Notes: generated by a model not told the origin, from the sequence alone. Counted from the first letter of the stretch, positions 7,361-16,195 are shown. The stretch: 64,000 bases of DNA from Pedobacter sp. Leaf170 (GCF_920984665.1 NZ_CAKLBP010000002.1:372001-436000); one strand, 5' to 3'. Numbers and translations are program-made.

Positions 7361-9733
7361 ATGAACAAATTATTTACGTTAACCGGTTTATTGCTTTTTA
7401 CAGGAAGCCTTGCAATAGCGCAAAATATTCAGAATAATCCAGGCAGCAACCATGGCAACAAGTTTGAACAATTAGGCACAATTTTGCCTACTCCAAACGA
7501 ACAGCGAACTGCAAGTGGCGCACCTGGCGTAAAGTATTGGCAGCAGCGTGCAGACTATAACATAAAGTGTACGCTTGATGAAAAAAACCTGTTATTAACC
7601 GGAAGTGAAACCGTAACCTATACCAACAATTCGCCCGACCCATTAACTTATATTTGGTTACAACTTGATGAAAACGAGCACAGCACAAGCAAAAATGCAA
7701 ACTATCAGGATGCAAGTAAAATGCTAACTGGCGGAACAACAAAAAGTATAGATGCCTTAAGCGATAAGACAGATAATGATTTTGGTATTAATATTTTAAA
7801 AATAACCGATGCTTTAGGTAAAAAATTAACCTATACCGTAAATAAAACCATGATGAGGGTTGATTTACCCGCACCGTTAAAAACCGGTCAGAAATTAATT
7901 TTTAATATAGATTGGAATTATAAAATTACCGATAGAATGACCGTGGGCGGTCGCGGAGGTTATGAATATTTTGCCGGCGATGGAAACTATTTGTTTACAA
8001 TGGCTCAATGGTATCCTCGTTTGTGTGTTTACAGCGATTTTCAAGGATGGCAAAATCATCAGTTTACAGGCAGAGGAGAATTTGCCTTAACCTTTGGAGA
8101 TTTTAAAGTACAAATGACTGTTCCTGCAGATCACCTTGTAGGTTCAACCGGTGCTTGTTTAAACTATAGCGCCGTTCTAAATCCTACACAATTAAGCAGA
8201 TATAATGCTGCAAAAACGGCTACTGCTCCGGTAGAAATTCAGACTTTAGCGGAGGCTAAATTGGCAGAAACCAGAAAAGCAACAGCTACAAAAACATGGG
8301 TTTTTCAGGCAGATAATGTTCGCGATTTTGCCTGGACATCTTCCCGCAAATTTATTTGGGATGCAATGCCTCAGAAAATAGCAACCAACAACAATACGGT
8401 AATGTGTATGAGTTTCTACGGCAAAGAAGCTTATAATTTGTACAGTAAATTTTCTACACGTGCGGTTGCGCATACCATTAAAACTTATTCTGATTTTACC
8501 ATACCTTACCCATATCCGGTGGCGCAAAGTATAGAAGCCGCTAACGGAATGGAATATCCGATGATTTGCTTTAACTATGGCCGTACCGATGCGGATGGAA
8601 CTTATAGCGAAAGTACCAAAAATGGTATGCTGGGTGTAATTATTCATGAAGTTGGGCATAACTTTTTCCCAATGATTGTAAATAGCGATGAGCGTCAGTG
8701 GACCTGGATGGACGAAGGTTTAAACTCTTTCGTAGAATATTTAACAGAGGAACTTTGGGATAATACTTTCCCGAGTAAAAAAGGACCGGCTTATACGATT
8801 GTAGATTACATGAAATTGCCTAAAGATGAGTTGGAACCAATTATGACGAATTCTGAGAACATCGCACGTTTTGGTCCGAATGCATATTCTAAACCTGCAA
8901 CAGGCTTAAATATTTTGCGTGAAACCATTATGGGAAGAGCGCTATTCGATTATGCTTTTAAAGAATATTCGAGAAGATGGGCTTTCAAACATCCTCAGCC
9001 TGCAGATTTATTTCGTACAATGGAAGATGCAAGTGGCGAAGATTTAGATTGGTTTTGGAGAGGTTGGTTTTATGGAACAGAACCATGCGATATTGCATTG
9101 GATAGCGTAAAATTTGCCAAAGCAGATTTCCCAACATCAGTGCCCGAGGCAAGATCAAGAATGGTAAAAATTGATAAACCTGCTGTAAATGCTTTCCAGG
9201 ATATTTCAAAAATTAGAAACCGGGAAGATAAAAAGATAAGTTTCTACACAGATAAAACACCGGCGGCACAAGATTTTTATTATAAATACGATAGAGGACA
9301 AGTAAGTGTTGATACTACAACAGCGGTTAAAGTAGAAACCGCTTCGGGTTTTGAACCTGTACCTGCAGCTGAACAGGCGAAATATGAGAACAAATTTTTC
9401 TACGAACTTACCTTTAGCAATAAAGGCGGTTTGGTGATGCCAATTATTGTAGAATTTACTTATGCTGATGGCACGAAGGAAATTGACCGCATTCCGGCGC
9501 AAATATGGAGACACAACGAACTTAAAACTTCTAAATTTTATGTAAAGGATAAAGAAGTTCAATCGATACTAATTGATCCGTTACGTGAAACTGCAGATAT
9601 TGATACCGGCAATAATGGTTGGGGTGGCAAAGCAAAAGAAAGCAAATTCAAAGTTTTTAAGGCCAAAACTGCAACGGCAGTTAGAGGTCAATCTGTGGGT
9701 ATGAACCCAATGCAAAAAGCTGCGGGTAAATAA
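7361..9733 (+). CDS. Secreted M1-family zinc metallopeptidase
   Basis: This 790-residue protein starts with a signal peptide (MNKLFTLTGLLLFTGSLAIA) and belongs to the gluzincin M1 aminopeptidase clan. The zinc site is HEVGH at residues 429-433, with the third ligand Glu452 after 18 intervening residues in WMDEGLNS. The segment NGMEYPM about 35 residues earlier occupies the place of the GAMEN substrate motif but differs from it, as in other Bacteroidota members. An N-terminal beta domain (about 50-320) and a C-terminal beta region (about 580-760) flank the catalytic domain. It probably trims peptides or proteins in the periplasm or outside the cell. A terminator hairpin follows at 9762. Confidence 0.9.
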   Translation: MNKLFTLTGLLLFTGSLAIAQNIQNNPGSNHGNKFEQLGTILPTPNEQRTASGAPGVKYWQQRADYNIKCTLDEKNLLLTGSETVTYTNNSPDPLTYIWLQLDENEHSTSKNANYQDASKMLTGGTTKSIDALSDKTDNDFGINILKITDALGKKLTYTVNKTMMRVDLPAPLKTGQKLIFNIDWNYKITDRMTVGGRGGYEYFAGDGNYLFTMAQWYPRLCVYSDFQGWQNHQFTGRGEFALTFGDFKVQMTVPADHLVGSTGACLNYSAVLNPTQLSRYNAAKTATAPVEIQTLAEAKLAETRKATATKTWVFQADNVRDFAWTSSRKFIWDAMPQKIATNNNTVMCMSFYGKEAYNLYSKFSTRAVAHTIKTYSDFTIPYPYPVAQSIEAANGMEYPMICFNYGRTDADGTYSESTKNGMLGVIIHEVGHNFFPMIVNSDERQWTWMDEGLNSFVEYLTEELWDNTFPSKKGPAYTIVDYMKLPKDELEPIMTNSENIARFGPNAYSKPATGLNILRETIMGRALFDYAFKEYSRRWAFKHPQPADLFRTMEDASGEDLDWFWRGWFYGTEPCDIALDSVKFAKADFPTSVPEARSRMVKIDKPAVNAFQDISKIRNREDKKISFYTDKTPAAQDFYYKYDRGQVSVDTTTAVKVETASGFEPVPAAEQAKYENKFFYELTFSNKGGLVMPIIVEFTYADGTKEIDRIPAQIWRHNELKTSKFYVKDKEVQSILIDPLRETADIDTGNNGWGGKAKESKFKVFKAKTATAVRGQSVGMNPMQKAAGK

Positions 9734-9761
9734 TTTTGCTCATAAAAACATTGATAAAATT

Positions 9762-9788
9762 AAAGCCTTGCTAATTAGCAGGGCTTTT
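9762..9788 (+). terminator. Intrinsic terminator after the M1 peptidase gene
   Basis: An 11-base-pair stem (AAAGCCTTGCT with AGCAGGGCTTT, one T-G pair) around an AATT loop ends in TTTT. It lies 29 bases after the stop codon. Confidence 0.85.
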
Positions 9789-10012
9789 ATTGTAAGCGAT
9801 AATTTGAAATACGGATGTTTGTAAACTAAACCCGGTAGCAGCGAACACGAAACCCGATTTAAATACTGCATCTGTTATCTTAATTGTACACTTCCATATT
9901 CTACAGGTTTTTTCGGGTGAGTAAAGCGGATAACGGGACTATTGGAACCGATAAACACCGTAGCTTGCTTTTCAAATAAAACCATGTGCTAATTATTACG
10001 TTGTTATGGTAT
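9789..10012. other. Non-coding stretch, possibly a decayed repeat
   Basis: No open frame or RNA gene could be recognised. The middle part contains phrases such as AAACCCGGTAGCAGCG and AAGCGGATAACGGGAC that have the look of dispersed intergenic repeats in related genomes. No second copy was found in this window, so the repeat idea is only a suspicion. Confidence 0.3.
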
Positions 10013-10038
10013 TGCAAAGTTTATAAAATTGCTTTGCA
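10013..10038. promoter_or_regulatory. Perfect 7-base dyad upstream of uvrB, candidate operator
   Basis: TGCAAAG at 10013-10019 is mirrored by CTTTGCA at 10032-10038 with a 12-base AT-rich spacer. It overlaps the -33 region of the predicted uvrB promoter, where a repressor would block transcription. uvrB is a damage-inducible gene in many bacteria. That this is a damage-response operator is inference. Confidence 0.4.
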
Positions 10039-10059
10039 TAGCATTTATAGTTAAATTTG
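10029..10059 (+). promoter_or_regulatory. Predicted uvrB promoter of Bacteroidota type
   Basis: TTG at 10029-10031 is separated by 20 bases from TAAATTTG at 10052-10059, matching the phylum consensus TTG...TAnnTTTG. Transcription would start only a few bases downstream, at or just before the ATG at 10067, which would make the message leaderless or nearly so. Confidence 0.55.
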
Positions 10060-10066
10060 ATTGTTT

Positions 10067-12109
10067 ATGAAATTTAAAATTACTTCAGCGTATCAGCCTA
10101 CCGGCGACCAGCCTCAGGCTATAAAACAATTGGTTGATGGTGTAAATGCGAACGAAAATTATCAAACTTTACTAGGTGTTACCGGCTCAGGGAAAACGTT
10201 TACAATTGCCAATGTAATTGAGCAAACCCAAAAACCAACGCTGATATTGAGTCATAACAAAACGTTGGCTGCCCAGCTTTACGGAGAGTTTAAAAACTTT
10301 TTCCCTGAAAACTCGGTGAATTATTTTGTTTCATATTATGATTATTACCAACCCGAAGCTTTTATTGCATCCAGTAATACGTACATAGAAAAGGATTTAA
10401 GTATTAATGAAGAGATAGAGAAATTGAGGCTTCGGACTACCTCATCATTGATGAGTGGCAGGCGGGATATTATAGTAGTTTCTTCCATTTCCTGTATATA
10501 TGGTATGGGAAACCCGGAGGATTTTTCTAGAATGGTTTTCCGCTTTGGAGTTGGTTTAAGAATCTCCAGAAATGCATTTTTGCACAGTTTAGTAGAAATT
10601 TTATACGCCAGAACGACTACAGAATTTAAACGCGGAACTTTTAGAGTTAAAGGCGATACAGTAGATATTTTTCCGGCTTACCTTGACCATGCTTACCGGA
10701 TTTCTTTTTTTGGTGATGACATTGAAGAACTTACCGCTATTGACCCGGTTTCGGGTAAAACTTTAGAGAAGCTGGAAGACATGGCGATTTACCCGGCAAA
10801 TTTATTTGTTACACCAAAAGATAGATTTAACCAGTCGATTTGGGGCATTCAGGAAGAATTGGAGATAAGAAAAAATCAATTGGTGGCCGATAAACATTTA
10901 CTGGAAGCCAAGCGATTAGAAGAGCGGACCAATTTCGATATCGAGATGATGAAAGAATTGGGTTATTGCTCGGGTATCGAAAATTATTCTCGCTTTTTCG
11001 ATGGTCGTTCGCCCGGTATGCGTCCTTTCTGTTTGCTTGATTATTTTCCTGAAGATTATTTAATGGTTATTGATGAAAGTCATGTTACGGTGCCTCAAAT
11101 CAGGGCAATGTACGGCGGCGACCGTTCGCGAAAACTTTCTTTAGTTGAGTATGGTTTCCGTTTGCCTGCAGCTTTGGATAACAGGCCATTAAATTTTACA
11201 GAATTTGAAGCACTTGCGCCACAAACCATATATGTTAGTGCAACACCGGCTGAGTATGAATTGGAAAAATCAGAAGGCGTGGTGGTAGAGCAGGTTATTC
11301 GCCCTACTGGTTTGCTAGATCCCGTTATTGAAATCAGACCTGCAATTAACCAGGTTGATGATTTATTGGATGAAATAGATTTAACCATTAAGCAAGGCGG
11401 TAGAATTTTAGTAACAACGTTAACAAAACGCATGGCAGAAGAGTTAACTAAGTACCTGGATAGGTTAAACATTAAAACCCGCTACATCCATTCGGAAATA
11501 AAAACTTTAGAGCGTGTTGAAATACTAAGAGGTTTGCGTTTAGGTGAATTTGATGTTTTGGTTGGTATTAACTTACTACGAGAAGGTTTGGATTTGCCTG
11601 AAGTTACCCTTGTAGCCATTTTAGATGCTGATAAAGAAGGTTTTCTGCGTTCAGAAAAATCGCTTATTCAAACAATTGGGCGTGCTGCAAGGAATGATAA
11701 AGGTAGAGTAATTATGTATGCTGATGGCATTACCGAAAGCATGGAAAAAACGATTTCAGAGACCAACCGCCGTCGTGATATACAGATTGCCTATAATTTG
11801 GAGCATGGTATTACGCCATTAACGGTTGGTAAATCTCGTGAGGCAATTCTGGAGCAAACTTCTGTGCTCGATTTCTCTCAAAAGGCTAGTGATAACAAAG
11901 CCCGGGCTTACATTGAAAATGCAGAAATTAGTATTGCTGCCGATCCGATTGTACAATACATGGGCAAAGCCGAATTGCAAAAGGCAATTGATAATACCAG
12001 AAAAGATATGCAGAAAGCAGCCAAAGAAATGGACTTTTTACAAGCTGCAAAACTGCGTGATGAGATGTTTGCTTTAGAGAAAATGTACAACGAAAAATTT
12101 GCCAAATAG
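10067..12109 (+). CDS. uvrB: Excinuclease ABC subunit B
   Basis: This 680-residue protein is the DNA-damage-verifying helicase-like subunit of the UvrABC nucleotide excision repair system. Visible features are the Walker A motif GVTGSGKT (about residues 36-43), the beta-hairpin region rich in Tyr (NYFVSYYDYYQPEAF, about 87-101) used to probe the lesion, and the DEAD-box-like VIDESHV. Helicase motifs V and VI are GINLLREGLDLPE and QTIGRAARN, and the C-terminal UVR motif (AAKEMDFLQAAKLRDEM) binds UvrC. The ATG at 10067 fits the conserved N-terminus MKFKITSAYQPTGDQPQAI; an in-frame TTG two codons earlier is less likely. ywbE follows after one base. Confidence 0.97.
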   Translation: MKFKITSAYQPTGDQPQAIKQLVDGVNANENYQTLLGVTGSGKTFTIANVIEQTQKPTLILSHNKTLAAQLYGEFKNFFPENSVNYFVSYYDYYQPEAFIASSNTYIEKDLSINEEIEKLRLRTTSSLMSGRRDIIVVSSISCIYGMGNPEDFSRMVFRFGVGLRISRNAFLHSLVEILYARTTTEFKRGTFRVKGDTVDIFPAYLDHAYRISFFGDDIEELTAIDPVSGKTLEKLEDMAIYPANLFVTPKDRFNQSIWGIQEELEIRKNQLVADKHLLEAKRLEERTNFDIEMMKELGYCSGIENYSRFFDGRSPGMRPFCLLDYFPEDYLMVIDESHVTVPQIRAMYGGDRSRKLSLVEYGFRLPAALDNRPLNFTEFEALAPQTIYVSATPAEYELEKSEGVVVEQVIRPTGLLDPVIEIRPAINQVDDLLDEIDLTIKQGGRILVTTLTKRMAEELTKYLDRLNIKTRYIHSEIKTLERVEILRGLRLGEFDVLVGINLLREGLDLPEVTLVAILDADKEGFLRSEKSLIQTIGRAARNDKGRVIMYADGITESMEKTISETNRRRDIQIAYNLEHGITPLTVGKSREAILEQTSVLDFSQKASDNKARAYIENAEISIAADPIVQYMGKAELQKAIDNTRKDMQKAAKEMDFLQAAKLRDEMFALEKMYNEKFAK

Positions 12110-12110
12110 G

Positions 12111-12308
12111 ATGGACGGACAAAATAGAAAGGATATCTTCCCGGGGTTGGAAGTTGGTATAATTTTAAAGAAGGATCAGCGGAGCGGAAATGTTACGTAT
12201 GGAGTGGTGAAAGATTTACTCACCTCGTCTGCATTTCACTCAAGAGGAATAAAAGTAAGATTAGAGGACGGACAGGTTGGAAGAGTTTGCGAAATTATTG
12301 AAGATTAA
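12111..12308 (+). CDS. ywbE: YwbE family protein (DUF2196)
   Basis: This 65-residue protein matches the small YwbE family, whose members contain a conserved core resembling GLEVGIILKKDQRSG and TRG-like RGIKVRLEDGQVGRV. The family is widespread and uncharacterised; the short beta-barrel-like pattern suggests a nucleic-acid-associated role, but this is inference. The ATG at 12111 comes one base after the uvrB stop, so it is translationally coupled. An alternative TTG at 12099 inside uvrB would add four residues and is not needed. Confidence 0.8.
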   Translation: MDGQNRKDIFPGLEVGIILKKDQRSGNVTYGVVKDLLTSSAFHSRGIKVRLEDGQVGRVCEIIED

Positions 12309-12368
12309 GAATTGTAATGAAAATGCAATTAATCTGCAGAAAAGTAACAAAATATTTAAGCCTACGTC

Positions 12369-12376
12369 TATATTTG
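12369..12376 (+). promoter_or_regulatory. -7 element TATATTTG upstream of the DUF4834 gene
   Basis: TATATTTG is an exact match to TAnnTTTG, 17 bases before the ATG at 12394. No clear TTG was found at the proper distance upstream, so only half of the promoter is supported. Confidence 0.4.
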
Positions 12377-12393
12377 TAACATAAGAAATCAGC

Positions 12394-12645
12394 ATGGGAT
12401 TAATTAAATTTATATTTATAGCAATACTGGTACTTTGGATTATCCGAATGTTAATTCGTTTAATATTACCAATGTTGTTTAATAATATGGCTAGTAAAAT
12501 GCAACAGCAGGCTACTGGACAGCAATATCAACAAAAAAAGCAAAAGCCTGAAGGTTCAATTTCTATTGATTACATGCCGCCAAAGCCAGACCAGGGTAAA
12601 ACCGATAAGCTCGGAGATTTTGTAGAATACGAAGAAGTTAAATAA
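12394..12645 (+). CDS. DUF4834 family small membrane protein
   Basis: This 83-residue protein has one N-terminal membrane helix (about residues 4-30, from FIFIAILVLWIIRMLIRLIL) followed by a Gln-rich linker. Its conserved tail includes SIDYMPPKP and GDFVEYEEV, which is the pattern of DUF4834 in Bacteroidota. The helix-in, tail-cytoplasmic layout is the likely topology. Function is unknown. It has its own -7 element and its own terminator, so it is probably a single-gene unit. Confidence 0.75.
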   Translation: MGLIKFIFIAILVLWIIRMLIRLILPMLFNNMASKMQQQATGQQYQQKKQKPEGSISIDYMPPKPDQGKTDKLGDFVEYEEVK

Positions 12646-12651
12646 TGTAAG

Positions 12652-12676
12652 TCCTGATGAAAATCAGGATTTTTTT
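12652..12676 (+). terminator. Intrinsic terminator after the DUF4834 gene
   Basis: TCCTGAT and ATCAGGA form a seven-pair stem over a GAAA loop, followed by seven T residues. Confidence 0.85.
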
Positions 12677-12805
12677 GTTTGTAATATTTCCTTAATTGTG
12701 AGGTACAGCCGGGCCAGACAATTTAGGGAAGCAATCTTTTGTTTCATGCAACAAAATAAAGATTTGTATTGATAAGGCTGTTTAAAGCTTTTTTTGGAGA
12801 TGCTT

Positions 12806-13312
12806 CTATTTAAACACTTTCAAAATCGAACCCCAAAACCAGTTTTCTTCAGCTTTTAGCATGGTTTCGATGGTTTTATCAGCATTAATTGCTAACTTAT
12901 TTATATCTGCAACCGATTTTTTGAAGGTAGCATATTCCGGATCTTTTTCATCTCCTGTAACAGCTGAAAGCTCAGAAAGCACCTTCAACACCGGCTCCAG
13001 CTCACGTTTTTTACGCTCTTTTGCAACTTGTCTCGAAATATTCCAAACATCTTTATCAGCAAAAAAATATTCTTTACGCTCTCCGGCTTTATGTTGCTTT
13101 TCAACAAGTCCCCAGCCGATTAAATCGCGAAGTGTCATGTTTGCATTACCTCTGGATATGCTCAGGCTTTCCATAATATCTTCAGTGGTTAATGCCTCTG
13201 GGGAAATTAAAAGCAAAGCATGAATTTGCGCCATTGTTCTGTTAATACCCCATTCTAAGCCAAGTTTACCCCAGGCTTCTATAAATTTTAATTTCCCTGT
13301 CGCTAAATCCAT
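12806..13312 (-). CDS. GbsR/MarR family transcriptional regulator
   Basis: This 168-residue protein starts at the ATG at 13312 (MDLATGKLKFIEAWGKLG). It has the winged-helix DNA-binding domain of the GbsR branch of MarR regulators: GINRTMAQIHALLLISPEAL followed by the recognition region ESLSISRGNANMTLRDLIGWGL and a basic wing HKAGERKEYFF. The C-terminal 70 residues are helical and would form the dimer. The target is not visible; the nearest divergent gene of substance is the YfhO protein. A TTG two codons upstream is an alternative start. A TATATTTG element sits three bases upstream of the ATG. Confidence 0.85.
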   Translation of the reverse strand: MDLATGKLKFIEAWGKLGLEWGINRTMAQIHALLLISPEALTTEDIMESLSISRGNANMTLRDLIGWGLVEKQHKAGERKEYFFADKDVWNISRQVAKERKKRELEPVLKVLSELSAVTGDEKDPEYATFKKSVADINKLAINADKTIETMLKAEENWFWGSILKVFK

Positions 13313-13315
13313 AAA

Positions 13316-13323
13316 CAAATATA
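13316..13323 (-). promoter_or_regulatory. -7 element TATATTTG directly before the GbsR/MarR gene
   Basis: Read on the minus strand, TATATTTG matches TAnnTTTG exactly and ends three bases before the ATG. If used, the transcript would begin at or inside the start codon. No good TTG partner was seen upstream, so support is partial. Confidence 0.35.
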
Positions 13324-13326
13324 ATT

Positions 13327-13455
13327 ATGTTTTTTAAACTTTCAGGAGTTATTGAAAGGTTGCTTTATAGAAATTTATTGCTGATTGCTGTGCTTATTTG
13401 GATGAAATTAACCGCAATATTTCACATCGAAATTATTAATTATCAGTACGGTTAA
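13327..13455 (+). CDS. Possible 42-residue membrane peptide
   Basis: An ATG at 13327 opens a 42-codon frame in the gap between the regulator and the YfhO gene. The product would contain one hydrophobic helix (LLLIAVLIWMKLTAIF) preceded by basic residues. The frame was found by reading the gap; nothing else supports it. There is no recognisable homologue and no clear ribosome-binding site, so it may be chance in AT-rich DNA. Confidence 0.25.
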   Translation: MFFKLSGVIERLLYRNLLLIAVLIWMKLTAIFHIEIINYQYG

Positions 13456-13485
13456 TTTATTCCTTTAATATACGGGGCAAATTTT

Positions 13486-13493
13486 TATTTTTG
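13486..13493 (+). promoter_or_regulatory. -7 element TATTTTTG upstream of the YfhO gene
   Basis: TATTTTTG fits TAnnTTTG and lies 28 bases before the ATG at 13522, a usual leader length. A TTG at the expected -33 distance is lacking. Confidence 0.4.
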
Positions 13494-13521
13494 ACGTTCG
13501 TTTAAACTTAAACAAACCTTA

Positions 13522-16026
13522 ATGAATAACTGGTTTAAAAACAATGGCACCCATATAGCCATTATTGCAATTTTTGTAGTCATTTGTTTTGCTTATTTCA
13601 GTCCTGTTTTACAGGGGAAAGCACCCATGCAAGGCGATGTTTTGCAGGCAAAGGCTATGCAAAAAGAAATTATGGATGTTAAAGCCCAAACAGGTAAAGG
13701 CCCGTTGTGGACTAACCAGATGTTTGGTGGAATGCCAGCTTATCAAATCTGGGTTCAGTATCCATTAAATATCACTACCTATGGTATCGATTTTATAAAA
13801 GGCGTATTTCCTGATCCGGTGGGCACTGTATTGCTTTATCTTTTAGGCGCATATCTTTTGTTTTGTGTGTTAAAGGTAAATCCATGGCTTGCAGCGGCAG
13901 GTGCCGTAGCCTTTGCGTTTACATCATATAACTTTATCATAATTGCTGCTGGGCATAGTAATAAAGCTTTAGCAATCGGATTTTTTGCACCGATTCTTGC
14001 TTCAATTATCTTAACGCTAAGAGGCAGATATTTGCTCGGCGGAAGCTTGTTGGCTTTATTTATGGCTTTAGAAATTCGTTCTAACCATATTCAAATGACC
14101 TACTATTTGTTTATTGCCATCTTCATTTTAGGATGCATTGAACTTTATCATGCAGTAAAAGCAAAACAATTACCGGTATTTGGTAAAACGGTGGCTTATA
14201 TCTTCGGCGGTATTTTTCTTGCTATTTTAGTTAATGCAGGTACACTTTGGACAACCTATGAATATGGAAAAGAAACCATTCGTGGTAAATCTAACTTAAC
14301 AATGGATAAATCCGAGCCTGCAACCGGTTTAGACAAAGCCTATGCCTACCAATGGAGCCAGGGTGTTGGCGAAAGTTTCACTTTCTTAGTGCCAAATTTA
14401 TACGGTGGTTCGAGTGGAGGTGCTTTAGATCCAAAAGGCGAATTCGTTAAAATTTTGCAAGATGGAACAGTTGCAAATGCTATTGGTCCCTTATATGGTG
14501 AAAAAACCGGAGAAGCCATCAATGCAATTGCACAAAACGCTGGCTCGCAATATTGGGGTGATAAACCTGGTACTTCTGGCCCTTATTATTTTGGTGCTAT
14601 TATTTGTTTCTTATTTGTATTCGGATTATTTATTGTAAAACACCGTTGGAAATGGTGGATTTTAGGCACGAGCATTTTACTATTATTACTTTCATTTGGT
14701 TCAAATTTCCCTTTAGTTTCAGATATTTTCTTTAACTACCTGCCAGGATATAATAAATTTAGAGCTGTTGAATCAATATTAGCGGTTGTTGGTTTATTAG
14801 TTCCGCTACTTGCGGTTTTGGCAATTAAAGAAGCTCAAGATGGTGTTTACGACCAAAAATACCTAATTAAAAGATTAACCTGGTCGGCGGCGATAACCGG
14901 TGGTTTTGCATTAATTATCTTAATTATGCCGACTGTATTTTTCAGTTTCAAAAATGCAAGCCAGGTTGAGCTTACCACTTGGCTTAATCAAATTACGCAA
15001 AACAATGCGGCAATTGTGTCAAAAATTACAGATGCGGTTGTTGCAGACCGAGTATCTCTAGCTAGAGCTGATGCTTTCCGTTCCTTGTTATTTATCCTGA
15101 TTGGATTTGGTTTAATCTGGGCATTTATCACCAAAAAACTGAATATGCAACTTGCATTTGGTTTATTAGCATTGGCTATTCTTATCGATTTATGGCAGGT
15201 AGATCGCAGATATTTGAGCAATCAGAATTTCGTAAACAAATCTGATTTAGCCGATCATTACAAACCTAGAGATGTAGATAATTTTATCGCTGCTGATAAA
15301 GACCCAAACTTTAGAGTATTCGATTTAACTTTAGGCGATCCATTCAAAAGTGCAGAAACTTCATATTTCCACAAAACAGTTGGTGGTTTCCACTCGGCAA
15401 GGTTAAAACGTTTTCAGGAATTGGTTGACCATCAATTAACAAAAAGCATCAATCAAGATGTGCTGGACATGTTAAATACAAGATACATCATCACACAAGA
15501 CCAACAAAATGGTTCATACAAAATGCAACGTAATCCAACGGCTTGCGGAAATGCATGGTTTGTAGAAAGCGTTCAGTATGTTAAAAATGCAGACGAGGAA
15601 ATGAAAGCCATTAACAGTTTTGATGCTAAAAAAGAAGCAATTGTTGATGAAAGCTTTAAAAGCATGTTAAACAGCAAAATTTTAGGAACCGGGCAAGAAG
15701 GTTTTATTAAATTAACCACTTACACTCCTGATCATTTAACTTATGAGTACTCATCAGCGAAAGATGTAGTGGCTGTTTTCTCAGAAATTTACTACAATAA
15801 AGGTTGGAAAATGTATATTGATGGTGTAGAGAAGCCTTATTTCAGGGCTGATTATATCTTACGTGCGGCTCAATTACAAGCGGGTAACCACAAACTAGAA
15901 TTTATTTTCCACCCAACTTCGTATTATGTTGGCGAGAATATTTCGTTAGCCGGTTCGATACTTTTAATTGCTGGTTTAGGCTTTGGTTTCTATTCAGAGA
16001 ATAAAAAGAAAAAAGCTAAAGCATAA
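13522..16026 (+). CDS. YfhO family large membrane protein
   Basis: This 834-residue protein has a membrane helix at residues 12-28 and about a dozen further hydrophobic segments up to about residue 570, then a soluble domain of about 230 residues and a final helix near the C-terminus (SLAGSILLIAGLGFGFY). The N-terminal block with GDVLQ and WTNQMFGGMPAYQ and the C-terminal NKGWKMYIDG and HKLEFIF segments are typical of YfhO. The family resembles GT-C-fold membrane glycosyltransferases. A role in adding sugars to a lipid-linked or wall polymer is known for some relatives and only inferred here. It appears to be a single-gene unit closed by a strong terminator. Confidence 0.85.
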   Translation: MNNWFKNNGTHIAIIAIFVVICFAYFSPVLQGKAPMQGDVLQAKAMQKEIMDVKAQTGKGPLWTNQMFGGMPAYQIWVQYPLNITTYGIDFIKGVFPDPVGTVLLYLLGAYLLFCVLKVNPWLAAAGAVAFAFTSYNFIIIAAGHSNKALAIGFFAPILASIILTLRGRYLLGGSLLALFMALEIRSNHIQMTYYLFIAIFILGCIELYHAVKAKQLPVFGKTVAYIFGGIFLAILVNAGTLWTTYEYGKETIRGKSNLTMDKSEPATGLDKAYAYQWSQGVGESFTFLVPNLYGGSSGGALDPKGEFVKILQDGTVANAIGPLYGEKTGEAINAIAQNAGSQYWGDKPGTSGPYYFGAIICFLFVFGLFIVKHRWKWWILGTSILLLLLSFGSNFPLVSDIFFNYLPGYNKFRAVESILAVVGLLVPLLAVLAIKEAQDGVYDQKYLIKRLTWSAAITGGFALIILIMPTVFFSFKNASQVELTTWLNQITQNNAAIVSKITDAVVADRVSLARADAFRSLLFILIGFGLIWAFITKKLNMQLAFGLLALAILIDLWQVDRRYLSNQNFVNKSDLADHYKPRDVDNFIAADKDPNFRVFDLTLGDPFKSAETSYFHKTVGGFHSARLKRFQELVDHQLTKSINQDVLDMLNTRYIITQDQQNGSYKMQRNPTACGNAWFVESVQYVKNADEEMKAINSFDAKKEAIVDESFKSMLNSKILGTGQEGFIKLTTYTPDHLTYEYSSAKDVVAVFSEIYYNKGWKMYIDGVEKPYFRADYILRAAQLQAGNHKLEFIFHPTSYYVGENISLAGSILLIAGLGFGFYSENKKKKAKA

Positions 16027-16057
16027 TAGAGGTCTTTAATCAAACTTAACAATAATT

Positions 16058-16089
16058 AAACCCATAGGCATTTGCCTATGGGTTTTTTT
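16058..16089 (+). terminator. Intrinsic terminator after the YfhO gene
   Basis: AAACCCATAGGC and GCCTATGGGTTT pair over an ATTT loop, followed by a run of T residues. This is one of the strongest hairpins in the window. Confidence 0.92.
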
Positions 16090-16150
16090 GTGGCATTAAA
16101 TTTTAACAAAAATTAAGAGAGGCGTAATAAAATTTAACAGTTACGTAACA

Positions 16151-16179
16151 TTTGATTGATAGACAGTGTCTTATCTTTG
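16151..16179 (+). promoter_or_regulatory. Well-formed Bacteroidota promoter
   Basis: TTTG at 16151-16154 is followed after 17 bases by TATCTTTG at 16172-16179. Both boxes match the phylum consensus and the spacing is in range, making this the best promoter found in the window. It lies 16 bases before the small ORF at 16196 and would also serve the LpxH-like gene. Confidence 0.7.
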
Positions 16180-16195
16180 TTTCAAATCGGATGTT

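Noticed and set aside
8246..8659. Long minus-strand frame inside the M1 peptidase gene, and similar frames inside other genes
   Set aside because: These are shadow frames: they lie within conserved coding regions, have unlikely compositions rich in Cys, His and Ile, and show no domain.
10061..10066. TTG at 10061 as the uvrB start
   Set aside because: The conserved UvrB N-terminus begins at the ATG at 10067, and the -7 element ends at 10059, too close for the TTG to be read.
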